A DNA stretch of 64,000 nt. Source: Elmis aenea (lineage: Eukaryota > Arthropoda > Insecta > Coleoptera > Elmidae). The DNA is taken from contig OX393578.1 in the NCBI GenBank assembly GCA_947652605.1, forward strand, positions 41,483,470 through 41,547,469, read 5' to 3'. How positions within the stretch are numbered: the stretch's first letter is position 1; every line of letters begins with the position of its first letter. Positions 11,124 through 23,763 of this stretch are shown one piece after another. The position numbers were made by a program, and so were the translations under genes. The notes below the pieces were generated by a model. The model searched no databases and had not been told where the DNA came from. It saw nothing but the letters and a program-made list of their open reading frames with translations.

Positions 11124-12810
11124 ATGGTTAAGGTAAGTCCAAACTTTCTGTGTTATACAATTAGATTATTTCATATTTATTTGTTTGTATAAGGTTCATT
11201 ACGAAGCTTAAAGTTAACAGAATGTACTTTGATTTTATTTTATTACTTATAAATCATAATGTTTCCGTTTCATAGTTTTGCTGTTATTATTATGTTCAAT
11301 TTAAAAAAAAAGAAGCTTGCAGTACGTATAAAAAAAAAGAAAATGTTTGAAAAGTTTATATTTTTTGGTCTATGATCTTGCCAGTACTTTTTTTATGTAG
11401 ACAACTCCTTCAGTTTCCGTTTGTGCAATTGGATTTTAATGACCAATACTTTTATTTAATTTAAAAGGAATTCGGTTATAATATGGTTGGTGTTTAGTGT
11501 TTACAAACAAAAACATTTATATGCAATGTAAAAGACTTAACCGCTAGCGAAATCTATCAAATATATAAATATAATTACATGCGTTTCCAGTGTAAATAAT
11601 TTAATATTAATCATGTAAAAAATACCAATAATTAATAAAAACAATTTTTATTGTAATATACTGAGGAAATAAATTAAAATTATATTGTTAAAGTGCATGT
11701 TCATGTAACATTAAGTAAATAAATAAAATGCGTTAAATATGTAAAAGTTAAAAAAATAAAGAATAAAATAGTTTGCAAAAATAGTTTTTTTTAAGACTTA
11801 GTTAGGACTTGCTTCTTTTCATCTATAATACAAAATACCAAATTTTTATCCAACTTGTACATTTTTGTATTTACGATGATCGATGACTTACTTTAATAGT
11901 AAAAAAAAAATCAATTTAAATTGAGTTTAACGGTTGATATAACCTAATTTTCAGTGTTAGACAGTCGTCTTTATGTTTTTCTGTTAATAGTTTTTAAAAG
12001 AAGAATTATAATATTATACAGGGTGTCCCAAATTCGAGTAAATGCATGGGGATCTCGCTTATCTTAAGAGCTACGAGGCCGGTTGCGAAATTAGATTCAA
12101 AAGTTATCCAAGACAAACTGAAAAATTTGATTTTAGTTTTTTTGCTCTATTTCCTACATGTTTTAAGATATCGACAATCTGGAAGCACTTCTTTTCGGCA
12201 ACTTCTTACGCTTTATGTTTTGAGATAACCTAAAATTTCCAACAACGTTTTGTTTTTTCGGAAACATCATCACTTAATTTTTTTAAATACGGCAAAAAAA
12301 ATTTAATCTCGTAGTCGGATAGCATTTTGTCTTCCGATTTCAATGATATATGACACTTTATATCTAAAATGATATTTAACCTCAAAAATTTGAGAAAAAT
12401 TAATTTTGTCCAGTTTTTTAATCAAATGATCTTATACAAAAAAAAAAACAATTTTGTTGTTCTGTTAAAACTGCCACTTTACAGTAATATGATCGTGATT
12501 AATTGTATAATATACTATATGAGCAGTTTTCCAAACCTCTAAAAACTGTCCATTAACAAAAGTAGTTTTTATTTGTTTACTGTTTTATCCTATTAAATTT
12601 ATTTTTCAGTTAGTCGTTTTCTTGTTGGTTCTTGTGGCGCTAGCTGCTGCTTTCCCTGAACAACAGCCAAGCGAGCAACGTAGGGACCAACAAAACCCCA
12701 GTATGCCTCCACCGAAACAACAAGGTCATGGCCAAAACGAAGGCCTTGTTGGAGCAGAAACAGCTCATGAGGGACATGGCGATCATGGTGGTGGTGGCAA
12801 AAAAGGTTAA
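11124..12810 (+). CDS. Gene D: duplicate of B with collapsed Gly tail
   Basis: Exon 1 (11124-11132, M-V-K) joins exon 2 (12610-12810) in phase 0, giving 69 residues. The signal core has one residue fewer than in B. The pro-region and the G-L-V-G-A-E-T-A motif are nearly identical to B. The tail is reduced to H-E-G-H-G-D-H-G-G-G-G-K-K-G: the long Gly run is lost and His/Asp appear. The frame is intact and TATA box, splice sites and poly(A) signal are kept, so it is likely still expressed. The 1477-bp intron carries an insertion (12019-12508) that B lacks. Confidence 0.82.
12019..12508. mobile_element. Truncated MITE in the intron of gene D
   Basis: It begins TA|CAGGGTGTCCCAAATTCGAG and contains ATGGGGATCTCGCTTAT, as do the complete elements at 41639 and 60494. 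No inverted right end is found. Sequence on both sides aligns with the gene B intron, which lacks it. Confidence 0.55.
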
Positions 12811-12924
12811 TCTTCCTACTTCCAACCAAGATTCAGCTTTTTTTCGACAGCTACATATTCACCTATTATTTTAGTAGTTATATTAAAATCAGCTTATGTT
12901 ATTAATTTGCAAAGTCTTTTGTTG

Positions 12925-12930
12925 AATAAA
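12925..12930 (+). terminator. poly(A) signal of gene D
   Basis: AATAAA followed by a TTAGCAGCAA block as in genes B and H2. Confidence 0.7.
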
Positions 12931-13234
12931 GTTTCGTTAGCAGCAATGGATGTTTTATTTAATTTATTCGATGACAATCATTCGTTTAACCTTTTAAATT
13001 AAAAAATAAAATTGATGTAGCAATGATCCTGATAATAGTAAATAAGTAAATACGATATGCAAATGAAAATATTCCCTTAACACGTTGGCGACGATGAGAC
13101 CCGCCGGCAGATCTCATTGGCTCATAATCCTGGAACTGTGAGACCTGCTGGCAGTCTAACGTCGTATTTTACTAAATGGAACCGTACCATGTCGTTCGCA
13201 GTTTATGTTGTCATACTTTCCCAATCGTCTATAC

Positions 13235-13517
13235 CAGGGGTCGGGGAACTTTTTTACCTATTACCCCAAAATATATTGATTTACGGCGACGTTACCCCCT
13301 TTATTTGAAAGGAAAAAAATTATAGATTATTTTAATTCAAAAGGTTTATGAATCTATTTACCTATACGGAGAATAGAATTATAAATATAAAAAGTATAAA
13401 ATAAATGAATATCCTCCTTTTTATATAATTTTATTTATGTCAATTAAGTTCTCATTACCCCCAAGAATTTCATTTTAACCCCACTTGGGGTAATTTACCC
13501 CGGTTCGCCGACCTCTG
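13235..13517. mobile_element. hAT MITE with perfect 8-bp target duplication
   Basis: 283 bp starting CAGGGGTCGGGGAAC and ending GTTCGCCGACCTCTG. GTCTATAC flanks both sides exactly (13227-13234 and 13518-13525). Internal sequence is non-coding. Confidence 0.85.
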
Positions 13518-13792
13518 GTCTATACAGAAGGTAAATTAACTAGTGGGACCTGCGCGCGAGTCTCAAATGCTGGAAATATTACAAAAATTTTCTATTAATT
13601 TTTTTAACACATTTTATTTGGGAAAACTACTACCAAAACAAATTTTTTTGATAACTGTTATAAATAATAATAATAATAAAGTATGTGGAATAAACTATTT
13701 CCAGTTTGCTTTTGTTTTAAATAACAATATTATTATTGTTATTTATTATTAAATTAAACGGAGCAAACCATTTCCAGTTACTTTAGTTATAG

Positions 13793-14706
13793 GTATACTG
13801 GATGTAAATGAAGTGTGGTACACCTCCTTCTTTTCTTTAGTTTTGATTTTAGATTAATGAAATTTTAGACATATGATACGTGCAAAAAAGCAGGACTTTT
13901 TAAGTACATAGTACATGCACACAATTATTTCACTTCCGGTTTCGCTGGAAATGACCCCAACTTTGTTATTTTAAAAGGAACACCCTGTATATTTCTACAT
14001 TCTTGGAAAGGGGAAGCGATTTTTGATACAACTGCACCATTTTGGTTAATTATTATAACCTTAAATAATTTTTTAAGCAATTTTTTTTTTTGTTAAGAAA
14101 ACGTTTTTGTACATTTTTATTAATTGACATTTAGGTAACTTTAATCGGGTTTAATGGTTGCGGAATCGATTTTTTTGACAAAAATTCAATTTTTTTAAAT
14201 GGAACTATAGTGGTACAAGCAGTTATTTAAATGGAGCATCTTCTAACGAATCCATCAAGACCAATAACAAGTATTTTTATTGAGAGTCCGCTTCAAAAAC
14301 AGTTACTCTTAATCGCAGTACACTGTGCAAAACTGCAACAAAACAAATCATTCAAAATAAAAACAAAGGTGCTATGGAAGATCGCTGTGGAAACAAACAA
14401 ATGCTTGTTTACGTGTTTGTATGTCATTCCTGTGGAAGAAAAATGATTACAAAGTTATTAAACTAAAACTTAATACAAAATTAAATTTTGGTTGAAAAAG
14501 TATTTGAGGTTATAAAAATTAACCAAAATAGTGCAGTTGGGTCCAAAATCGCTTCCTCTTTTCAAAAATGTAAAAATACACAGTGTGTTCTATTTAAAAT
14601 AACAAAGTTGGGGTCATTTCCGGCGAAACCGGAACTGAAACAATTTTGTGCATGTACTAAAGAAAAAAAGGGGGTGTACCACAATTTGTTTGCACTCGGT
14701 ATATAC
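13793..14706. mobile_element. Foldback element, Tc1/mariner-like MITE
   Basis: GTGGTACACCTCCTTCTTTTC on the left recurs inverted on the right, and the inner block GGGGTCATTTCCGGCGAAACC (approximate, in both orientations) forms long arms. Related partial copies occur at about 25080-25290 and 58060-58622. The small ORFs inside (14231-14446, 14488-14754) are not protein-like. Confidence 0.6.
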
Positions 14707-17674
14707 AGGGTGTTTCACTTTTCCATGGGACACTATTGCTATCTCCGTAAATAATGAAAATACAAGGTTGGTTAAATGGGACAAAAGTTAGCTATTTAGA
14801 AGTGTATTTCAATGAAGATCTTGTTTTGTTTAAAAATTTCATGGCTTGCGTGATATAACGAAAAAACCGATATCCAACAAAACTTTTAAACTTAAATATC
14901 CCGGCTATTGTTGCGAATACACAAAAACGCCTAGATAAAAATGTTTTGTAAATATTGTTTGCTATAAGATGGTGTGATAGTCAGATTTTTTAATAAATTA
15001 CCGTGAGAGATATATGACAAAACAACTTTTTTTTTTAAAGGCTGTCGTAGTAGGTGATGACTTAGATTTAAAGATTTTTTTTTTTCTTTACAATGATATA
15101 ATATTTTATATGTCTATTTTCAAAAATAAGCGAAATAACCTAAGAATTCAAAATTTTAAGTAAAAATTAAGGTTGCAATGGAAAAAAACAATAACCGACT
15201 CCAATTGTTTTATTTCGACCCTTGCTTGTCTATCATGCCATTGTTTAAACAGTGACATTAAAACAAATGTAATGCGAAATTAAAATAATCAAACTAATAG
15301 TCATAATATGAATGTATATTATACCTCTTACTAAGACCTTAGTAAAAAATATTTACATTATGTTCATTTACATTATTTCCAGTTAACACAATTATTATAA
15401 TAGACAAGCAAGGGTCGAAATAAGACAATTAAAGTAGGTATGTAACACAAGGAAAAAATATCTGTTTTCCACGCCGTGTTACAAAAAGTCTCACTTTTCC
15501 AGCTAGTAGTATAAATTGCAATGGTTTAAGTATTTTACTGTCAAAATTAAATATCATTGATCCACATTACCCTAAAAAAATGATGTTTAACTAGTAACTT
15601 TTGGTAACATATTTTTGCCTAATATGACAAACTTCATACTTTGCAACCAAACATGTCTTGGCACAATCGTTATGTAAATAATTATAAATACAATAATACT
15701 TGTACATATTTTATTGCAAAAGATTTCCCGAAGTTGATAGAATCGTACCGGTTTATTTTTGTTCCAAAGTTTTAACTCATCACAAGAACTCTAGAACACT
15801 TAAAATATTTTTAACGACACAACACAACCTGTTTTTTTTTTGAGAAATTAAAAAAGTATTGAATTACGTACATTACATTGATAAATCTTATTTTGTTTAT
15901 GTTTATTCAATTTGCTTTATGACGTGAAAAAAAAACAATGCAAATCTGCAAAACAAAAGAATTACATAAAGGGAAAACATCTCGTTATAAAATACTCCTA
16001 ACTAATTTCACGGTCTATTCTTTTCAGCTGTTATTATAGCTTTATAGTTAATTGATTTTATTTTACTAATCATAAAACATAATCGTGAAAATGTATACAG
16101 GATGATCCAGTATTACCAAAATAAGAGATATCTTTACATTATCCGACGAAACTTAATACGTTGTTGTTTTTATGTTTAATTTTAACTTTGAAACTAAAAA
16201 ATACCAAATTGATTTTTGATTTAGCTGTAACTATGTAAACTATGAAAAAACATGTTTTTTTAGCTTTTAAAAAATGTAAAATTTTATATATTTGTTGCAA
16301 AAAATAACCGAGATATGGCTAACATTGTAAAAAATTCACTATCAAAGTATGCCATGATTTCGTAAACAAGTGATATTTGCAATTATTAAACAACTAAACG
16401 TTATTTCCAAGAAAATTCTGCAGCAGCCGTTAGGTTTTTATCACTTACAATGTAAACCGCTAACATATTAAATTATTCAAAGTGTTTAAATTTAGCTAAG
16501 TTTACAATACCACAATAAGCAGCTAAAAAATGCAAAGAATACACCGATTTGCTTAAAAGGTGAAAATTTTACTTTGATATGACGTTTAGTTTTTTAATAA
16601 TTGCAAACATCACTAGTTTACGAAATTATGGCAAACTTTGATAGTGAAATTTTCACAATGTTAGCCATATCTCGGTTATTTTTTGCAACAAATATATAAA
16701 ATTTTACATTTTTTAAAAGCTAAAAAAACATGTTTTTTCATAACGGCCAACTAGGTTTTCCTAAAAAAGTTTGCATCATATCTCGAAAATCAAAATCACA
16801 AAAATATATATTTTTTTTTAAATAAGCATTAATATCTGTATAAAAAACCTACTCAACATTTTGTTCTATTTTAACAAATAAAGAAGTAATTAATAGTAAA
16901 TTTTCAAAAATGATGAAATTTAATTTTCCGTCTGTAGTGCCAAAATGAAAAACAATATAAGAAATCTGATTACAAAGGCGTTCTTTTCTCAAAAAAATTG
17001 CCCAAGAGACCGATATCAGATTTTTTCAAACTAATACGGTATAACCGAAATACCCCGTAAAACATTCGAATTTGGTGCAATCTAATATTCACATAATTAT
17101 TCAAGACGTCTAAAAATAATAGAGTAGGACAATAAGTAAACAGTTTTAAAAGTTATTTAGGGGTTGATAATATATTTCAGTAACATAAAAAGTACGAGTT
17201 GAATTATTTAAGGCCAAATTAAATAATGTAACTTCATGATTGGTTTATCAATAGAAATAATTTATTATATAAAAATGTTTGAAGGACGTAATCCAATGAT
17301 GGAATATCATGTAATTGATTAAAAACCAAACGTAATGTTTTGAACAAAGCATAGTAATAAACTGCTACACACACTCTTTTAATTAAAGTATTGTACTTAA
17401 CTCGACCATATTAAATACACACTGTAAATAATATAATAAAATTCCAGTTTGTCTATATTTGAAAGTTTTGTAAATTAAATCAGGTACAGAAATACTAGTT
17501 ATAGCACCTAATAATATAAAAACAATCACTTTGTAAATAATTTGATTGTGTTTAGCTGACTTAATATATATAAACTGCAAATTACAGCACTGCAATGAAA
17601 AACACCTTGATGATGTTAAATCATTTTTCTGCATGCTTGATTAATTCACCAACATTGTGTGGGGTTTAAAATCA
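14707..17674. other. Repeat-rich spacer upstream of gene E
   Basis: Contains a foldback MITE at about 15195-15432 (arms CGACCCTTGCTTGTCTAT and its inverse) and a foldback repeat at about 16250-17090 related to 8677-9610. The remainder is A+T-rich and I see no gene in it. Confidence 0.5.
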
Positions 17675-17682
17675 TATATAAA
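17675..17682 (+). promoter_or_regulatory. TATA box of gene E
   Basis: TATATAAA, 60 bp upstream of the ATG of gene E. Confidence 0.7.
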
Positions 17683-17734
17683 TGCTGCGTTTCAAAATTG
17701 ATTTTAAATCAAGAAACAATTGACAACAAGAAAC

Positions 17735-19073
17735 ATGCTTAAGGTAAGCATATTTACTTAGCGTCTAACAAAATCTTTATTAATTAATACAGTGTTTCTC
17801 AAGTGTTTTGTATTTGTGCTTCTCTTTTCTTTATTAAATTTTAATGCGCCCCCCTTTTTCTTCTCAATTTCTTTTGCGCCCCATTCAAATCCTCTTGTCC
17901 TGCCAAAACACTTTATTGGTTTTTATTTTTTAACGTTGTTTGGACTGAGCGTATTATTTTAAAAATTCGTATTTTTGTTAGTATAATTTTTTGGTAATAT
18001 AAACTTAAAAATACATCGAAATCCAGAAAATTAATTATTTGGCTCACTAAGAACCTATCGTATGTGTGAATACTGTAATTTTCAGTTTTTTTGTTTTGTT
18101 TTTTCAATAAATAGTTTTGCCTGGGATTTCCACTTTTATTCGCAACCCCACTTTAATAATTTCGAGACCCCTTAGGGTGCGCGTCACAGGTGGAGAATCA
18201 CTGATTAATAGATGGGTTAAATAGTCGAAAAGTTTTTGATGTAATATATTGTAGTAATTGTATTTTATTTTGTTTTAAATATATAATTTATGTATAATAG
18301 TATGCAACGTTTCAATGATGTTTATGAATTATATTTTAGACATTAAAATATTTAATTAGTTTATTTGCATAATTATTGTTTCTGTATAAAGGCAGCACTT
18401 TTAAAATAAATGTTAAATACATTTTTTTTTGTTATCACGCCAGATTACTTTAATAAATTATTTATTGATTAATTACATACACCAGCATTTTAAAGTAAAT
18501 TACGATTATTAAAAAGCGTGTGCCATTTTGGTTCAAATTTATTTAACACTTGCTATATAATGTGTTCGCTCAAAAATTATGTAGTTTTATTAGTGTTTTT
18601 TGTTTCTTTGTTAATAATGAAATGTGCTAGCGAAGACACAACGCCATGCTCTATATTAATGAAAATTTAAAAAAAATCTTGTACATATTTTTTTATTAAT
18701 CCTGAAATATTTTTTTCAGTTTCATTTTTTTATCTTTCTGCTAATAGCAGTTTCGATAGTAGCAGCATTTCCACAGGACAAAAAGAAAGAAAGCCAGCAA
18801 CCGGTTTTACAACCACTTACAAAACATGAACCTGCAGACAATCTAGCTATGGCTGAAACGGCAGGGCCTGGAAGTGGGGCTAAAGGGGATGCCGGAGGTA
18901 AAGGAGGTGGCGGAGGAGATGGGATAAAAGGTGGTGCGGGAGATGGAGGAAAAAGTGGTGGAGGACAAGGAGGAATAGGTGGCGGAGGAGATGGAGGAAA
19001 AGGTGGTGGAGGAAGTGGAGGAGGTGGGAAAGGTGACGGAGTTGGTGGAGCCGGAAAAGGTGGAAAGGGTTAA
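17735..19073 (+). CDS. Gene E: secreted Gly-rich protein, two exons
   Basis: Exon 1 (17735-17743, M-L-K, donor GTAAGC) joins exon 2 (18720-19073, acceptor TTTTTTCAG), giving 120 residues. Residues 4-19 are the signal core (F-H-F-F-I-F-L-L...), followed by A-A|F-P-Q-D. The pro-region is charged (K-K-K-E, then K-H-E-P-A-D), followed by M-A-E-T-A-G-P-G. The tail is Gly-rich with regular Lys and Asp (G-G-x-G-D-G-x-K-G type). It stands alone rather than in a divergent pair. Predicted secreted; no known domain recognised. Confidence 0.83.
17790..18203. mobile_element. hAT MITE in the intron of gene E
   Basis: Starts CAGTGTTTCTCAAGTG and ends CAGGTGGAGAATCACTG. ATTAATA abuts both ends (17783-17789 and 18204-18210). 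The 414 bp are non-coding. Confidence 0.7.
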
Positions 19074-19192
19074 TGTTAAATATTCCAATGCTGACTATAT
19101 TATAATATTTGTTAAATATTATTGTAAATTACTCATCTGTTCTTTTAGGAATTTATGTTATTTCAAAAGAGGACTAAGAATTTAAAAAAGCA

Positions 19193-19198
19193 AATAAA
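19193..19198 (+). terminator. poly(A) signal of gene E
   Basis: AATAAA 120 bp past the stop codon. Confidence 0.65.
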
Positions 19199-19779
19199 AC
19201 TTATAGGTGTCTGAATTTTTTTGTTTTGTTAATTTCTGGTAATAAATAGTTAACGTTATCTTTACGTTATTTTTACGTTCCTAAGAGATCATTTATAAAA
19301 CGAACAAATGGATAGGATTACCCATTCGACAACATTCGTAAAGAGGTTGATGATGCAATCACATATGTTATTAAACTTAGCTATATAACGTTTTTTAAAT
19401 GTCAGGTAAAAAGTGAGGCATGTGTCATATGTCACACTCAAATGAAACGTTCAGGTTTATGTTAATTGATACATTTGGGTTATAAGAAACCTAATCTTAT
19501 CTGACAATTACATTAACTAGAACATATTTTACCAATAAAACGTATACTTGTTGAGCTTTGGAGACCCGGCTTATAAAATCATATTAGGTTGCAATGGAAA
19601 CCAATTTATTGGAGTACATTTATTATAGGTAATATAGGTATACGTATATGTTACAAATTTGAGATTTAACCTGAAATTTAACAATATTACTGTAAAAAAA
19701 GGATTTTTATTTGATTACAGTAGCAAGTTGTGCACATTCTTATACTATGCTCATCACAAGTAGATATTATTTTTATATA

Positions 19780-20791
19780 CAAGGTGTTATCGAAAATTAA
19801 GGGGGTCTTTTATATAACATTTTTTCCTTAGACTCCTTCGGAGTTACATCCCCTAATGGGGAGCGGTAAAATTAGGTTTTTATTTTATTTCTCAAATTTG
19901 GATAAATGTAGGAGAATGATATTTGATACATGTTTTATACCTATTAAAAGGTTTCCCATAGTAGTATTTTCAATCATCTTCCACCTTCACAGGGGGCTGA
20001 AAAGTGCGACCCCTGTTAGTTTTTTTTTGTATCAGAACTTTTTGGTGGGTTGACATTTTGCAATTTAAAATATTTTTTTTGAAAGCTTGATTTATTTGGA
20101 TTTTTTTAATTCTTAGTTTTTCTCGTAAAGCCTTTAGTTTTTGAGTATAAAATAAAATAAGTTACATGCACCATTAAATATTTTAATACAAAACGATTAA
20201 TTTTTGTGGTTACCATGGTTTGTTTTTGTCCATATCGGGTAGAAATGACAGGTGTAATTCATTTTGACGTTTACACGGCGATAACGCTAAAACGCCCGTC
20301 AATTCTACCCAATATGAACATAAACAAACCATGGTAAACACCAAAATGAATCGTTTTGTATTGGAATATGTAATAGTGCTTGTTTATCTTTTTTTTTTAC
20401 TTAAAAACTGTAGGTTTTGCGAAAAAACTAAAGTATAAAAGAAAATAAGCTTTCAAAAAAAATATTGTAAAATGAAAAATTTCAACCCACCAAAAAGGTC
20501 TGATAAAAAAACCAACAAAGATCGCACTTTACAGCCACCTTTGACGGTGGAAGATAATTCAAAATATTAATTTGGGAAACCTTTTATTAAGTATAAGACA
20601 TCTACCAAATATCATTCTCCTACATTTATCCAAATTTGAGAAATAAAATAAAAACCTAATCTTACCTCTCCCGTTTAGGGGATGTAACTCCGAAGGAGAC
20701 GTCTAAGGAAAAAAACTTATCTAAAAGACCTCCTTAATTTTCGATAAGGAATCACCTCCCAAATTTTTCCCACTTTTTATGAAACAGCCTG
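19780..20791. mobile_element. Long foldback element
   Basis: The left arm (TCGAAAATTAAGGGGGTCTT..., CTCCTTCGGAGTTACATCCCC) recurs inverted on the right, ending CAGCCTG|TA. Arms are several hundred bp and the left end is shortened. A related copy is nested at 37347-38023. Confidence 0.65.
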
Positions 20792-20949
20792 TATAATACA
20801 TACTGTTTCGCATTTACGGTCGATTTTTAAAGTGCAAACTGAGTGAGCATCTTTTTCTTTTAATCGTTACACTTGTTTGGACAGTAAGTGAATCACAAAT
20901 ATCAATATTTTTTTTTATATACTTCAGGATACTACACCGTATGTTAGGG

Positions 20950-21170
20950 TTAGTCGATCTTCTTTGCATGTGTGGTATCACGAGTTCTTTTGCTTAATCT
21001 TTTAAGAATATTCTGCGTTTGAATTATACCTATGTTGTAGTTGGGACGTTTCTTGGTAAAAACCATTATTGACTTCAATGCTGCAACATCAATTATGTTA
21101 AAGAAAAATGTATAAAGATCATTGTTTACTTTACCTCCTGCATGTGTATGTCGACGTTGTCCTCATTTTT
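20950..21170 (-). pseudogene. Possible piggyBac-type transposase fragment
   Basis: On the minus strand an open stretch of about 65 codons reads ...F-F-F-N-I-I-D-V-A-A-L-K-S-I-M-V-F-T-K..., ending at a stop. It resembles the region after the third catalytic Asp of piggyBac transposases (F-x-N-I-I-D-x-A-x-x-N). It has no start and no upstream catalytic region. The call rests on this short motif only. Confidence 0.4.
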
Positions 21171-22267
21171 AAAGATACTTTTAAAAATAAACCTAACAAA
21201 CTCACTTCTATGAAACGAGAAAAACCCCTTTTTATTGGTGTCACAGCCAAATACAACCAACATTTACAATAAAAACGTTAAATAACAAAAATAAATTAAT
21301 TTAGGTACCTTTACGAAATATCTAAGAAAGTGATAATGATATAGATATGTTCATATTTTACAATGACATTACTATATAAAATTTTCATTAATAAATTAAT
21401 ATACCTACAGCTGTTCGATTTTGTAGAAGGTCAAAGCAGAATTTTATTTTATGGCTCATACTTTTAAATTCTTGTAGATCCAATTATTAAGCAAGTTTTC
21501 AAACAGAATATTAAAATAATATCATAGTATATAAACGTACTATTTTAAAAGATCCTTTTATTTATTTTTATTATTATTATTGGGTTTTTTATTTTAAATG
21601 AATTAAAATATTGAGTAAAAAGTTCTTAATTCACGCATTGAATTTTAATTACATATTTTTTTGTCCTAATGGCATTAATTTTGTTATATTTATTAGCAGA
21701 AATCATTATTTCATTAGTAATCACATTTTTTTTTATATTTTAAGGTAAGCTGCATATAGGCAACATAAATAACTAAATAATTTATTGTTACAGATGACTT
21801 TGGTAATAACCACCTGCTTTGATTATGTAATATACAATAATTTAATTGGAAATGTAAAGAAAAAAACGGTAATTGCTACAGCATTTTACAATATATTGAA
21901 CGTGAAATTTTTAACAAGCCTCAATTATTTATGTAGACATTGTTTGCTCAAAACGTAATTGTAGTTTAGCTCATCGAAAATTTTTGGAAACAACTCTTTG
22001 TATAATAGGATTAAATACCAATTACCTTAATTTAACTTTGACTCATGTTTATAAATAAGGTTTTACTATTCACAAGTAATAATTACTTATTTAAGTGTAC
22101 CTTATATCAAACAATACGTAATAAATGAATAGACAGATGCCAAGTACTACGTAAATTAGATTAGTCTTATAACATAATGACACCTAAAATGAAGAATATT
22201 AAAAATTTATTATTATATTTACAGGAAATAAATTTTAATAATTATTTTTATCAGTCACACACTTTTC
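21171..22267. other. Gene-free spacer upstream of gene F
   Basis: A+T-rich sequence. I see no ORF, transposon end or other structure that I can support. Confidence 0.5.
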
Positions 22268-22275
22268 TATAAAAA
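22268..22275 (+). promoter_or_regulatory. TATA box of gene F
   Basis: TATAAAAA, 51 bp upstream of the ATG of gene F. Confidence 0.7.
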
Positions 22276-22318
22276 GGTGAAGCTATGATAATTTTTTAAT
22301 AGTGTTTAAAACCTCAAT

Positions 22319-23646
22319 ATGACTAAGGTAAGAAAACAGTTTTAATAAAATTATATTGTGATTACGCAATGAACATTTTAATTTTAAAATCGTTATTTTT
22401 AAATAATTAACGCCATTGTAACACTTAATTAAATTCTTTAAACAATTTTTCGGTTGTTAGTAAAGCATAATTACATTCATTAAAGCAGTAGTTATTTAAA
22501 AGCTAGTGTGTTACTGTTCCATGAACACTGTCAGTAATAATTTAAAGTTTTGATTAACATTGAGCAATCTTAAACAATTGGATCTTATATTTAACAAATT
22601 GTGAAATAAATAAATAAAATTGTATGAATTACAAAATAAATAAAATGCATGAAAAGACTTATATTGTACCAAACTGTGGTAAAAAAAAGGTAAAACATCA
22701 TAAAAATTAGAATTAATTTTGAAAATTGTATGAATATTGAAAACAAATAATTATAAATTAAATTTTCTAAGTTAATCGTTAATTTTTGTAATTTTAGATA
22801 ATAGTTTTTCTGTTATTCGCATTACTGGCTTTGGGTACGGATAGTCAAAACAACAAAGATCAACAAAAGAAGCAAATTTTAAAACTGCAAGAAAAAACAG
22901 AAAAACATGAAAAAGATATTTTAGATACGGCAGAAACCGGTTGGGGTGGTGAAGAAAAAGGTGGAGGTGACACGGGTGGCTGCGAAAGTCCTACGTGTGG
23001 AGGAGGCGGAGGTCGCAGAGGTGGTGGTGGAGGAGGTGGTGGAGGAGGTGGAGGAGGAGGTGGAGGTCGAAGAGGTGGCGGTGGAGGAAGTAGAGGTGGC
23101 TGGGGAGGAGGAGGTGGAGGTCGAAGAGGTGGTGGCGGAGGAGGTGGCGGTAGTAGAGGGGCCGGAGGAGGTGAAATGGGTGGCTGCGAAGGTGGAATGT
23201 GTGGTGGAGGCGGACGTCGTGGAGGTGGAGGAGGTGGAGGAGGTAGAGGTGGCTGGGGAGGTGGAGGTGGAGGTCGAAGAGGTGGTGGAGGAGGAGGAGG
23301 CGGTGGTAGAGGGGGCGGAGGAGGTGACATGGGTGGCTGCGAAGGTGGAATGTGTGGTGGAGGCGGACGTCGTGGAGGTGGAGGAGGTGGTAGAGGAGGC
23401 GGAGGTGGTGGAGGCGGTGGAGGTGGCGGGGGGAGAAGAGGAGGTGGAGGTGGTCATATGGTTCAACAAGAAGGTGGTAGTGCTGGAGAAGGAGAAAATA
23501 AACATGGAGGTGGAGGCGGTGGTAAATTTGGTGGAGGAGGAGGTGGTAAATTTGGAGGAGGTGGAGGTGGTAAATGGGGTGGTGGAGGTGGAGGTGGTAG
23601 AAGAGGAAGAGGCGGTGGCGGAGGTGGGGGAGGTGGAAGACGTTAA
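22319..23646 (+). CDS. Gene F: Gly/Arg-rich secreted protein with three CX4C modules
   Basis: Exon 1 (22319-22327, M-T-K) joins exon 2 (22798-23646) across a 470-bp phase-0 intron (GTAAGA ... ATTTTAG), giving 285 residues. Signal core at residues 4-16. The pro-region is Lys/Gln-rich (K-D-Q-Q-K-K...), then D-T-A-E-T-G-W-G-G, the family motif with Gly in place of Ala. The remaining roughly 230 residues are Gly runs broken by R-R and by three modules G-C-E-x-x-x-C-G (CX4C, the last two identical). No other family member in the window has a Cys in its tail. The repeats suggest tail growth by internal duplication at DNA level. Predicted secreted and basic. Cys pairs could form disulfide cross-links, which is inference. 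Confidence 0.85.
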
Positions 23647-23757
23647 TATAAAGTGACAAATTTTAATTAAATATTTTGTTACCGCATATTTGTACATTTA
23701 ATGTATGTCTGTTATTAGTATATTAGTAGTATATTAACAATTATGTTTAATTAATTT

Positions 23758-23763
23758 AATAAA
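23758..23763 (+). terminator. poly(A) signal of gene F
   Basis: AATAAA about 110 bp past the stop. Confidence 0.6.

Larger units (their letters stand above)
6840..13070. repeat. Second copy of a tandem segmental duplication (first copy about 47-5640)
   Basis: From TTAATGGACA at 6840 this stretch parallels 47 onward: gene C matches A, the C/D spacer matches the A/B spacer, and gene D matches B. Homology fades near 5640 and 13070. Each copy has its own transposon insertions. Confidence 0.8.

Noticed and set aside
22860..23697. Long Pro-rich, Ser/Thr-rich, Val/Glu-rich and His/Leu-rich ORFs in all other frames of gene F
   Set aside because: They are the other five readings of GGN repeats. Only the plus frame has a signal peptide, family motif and spliced start.
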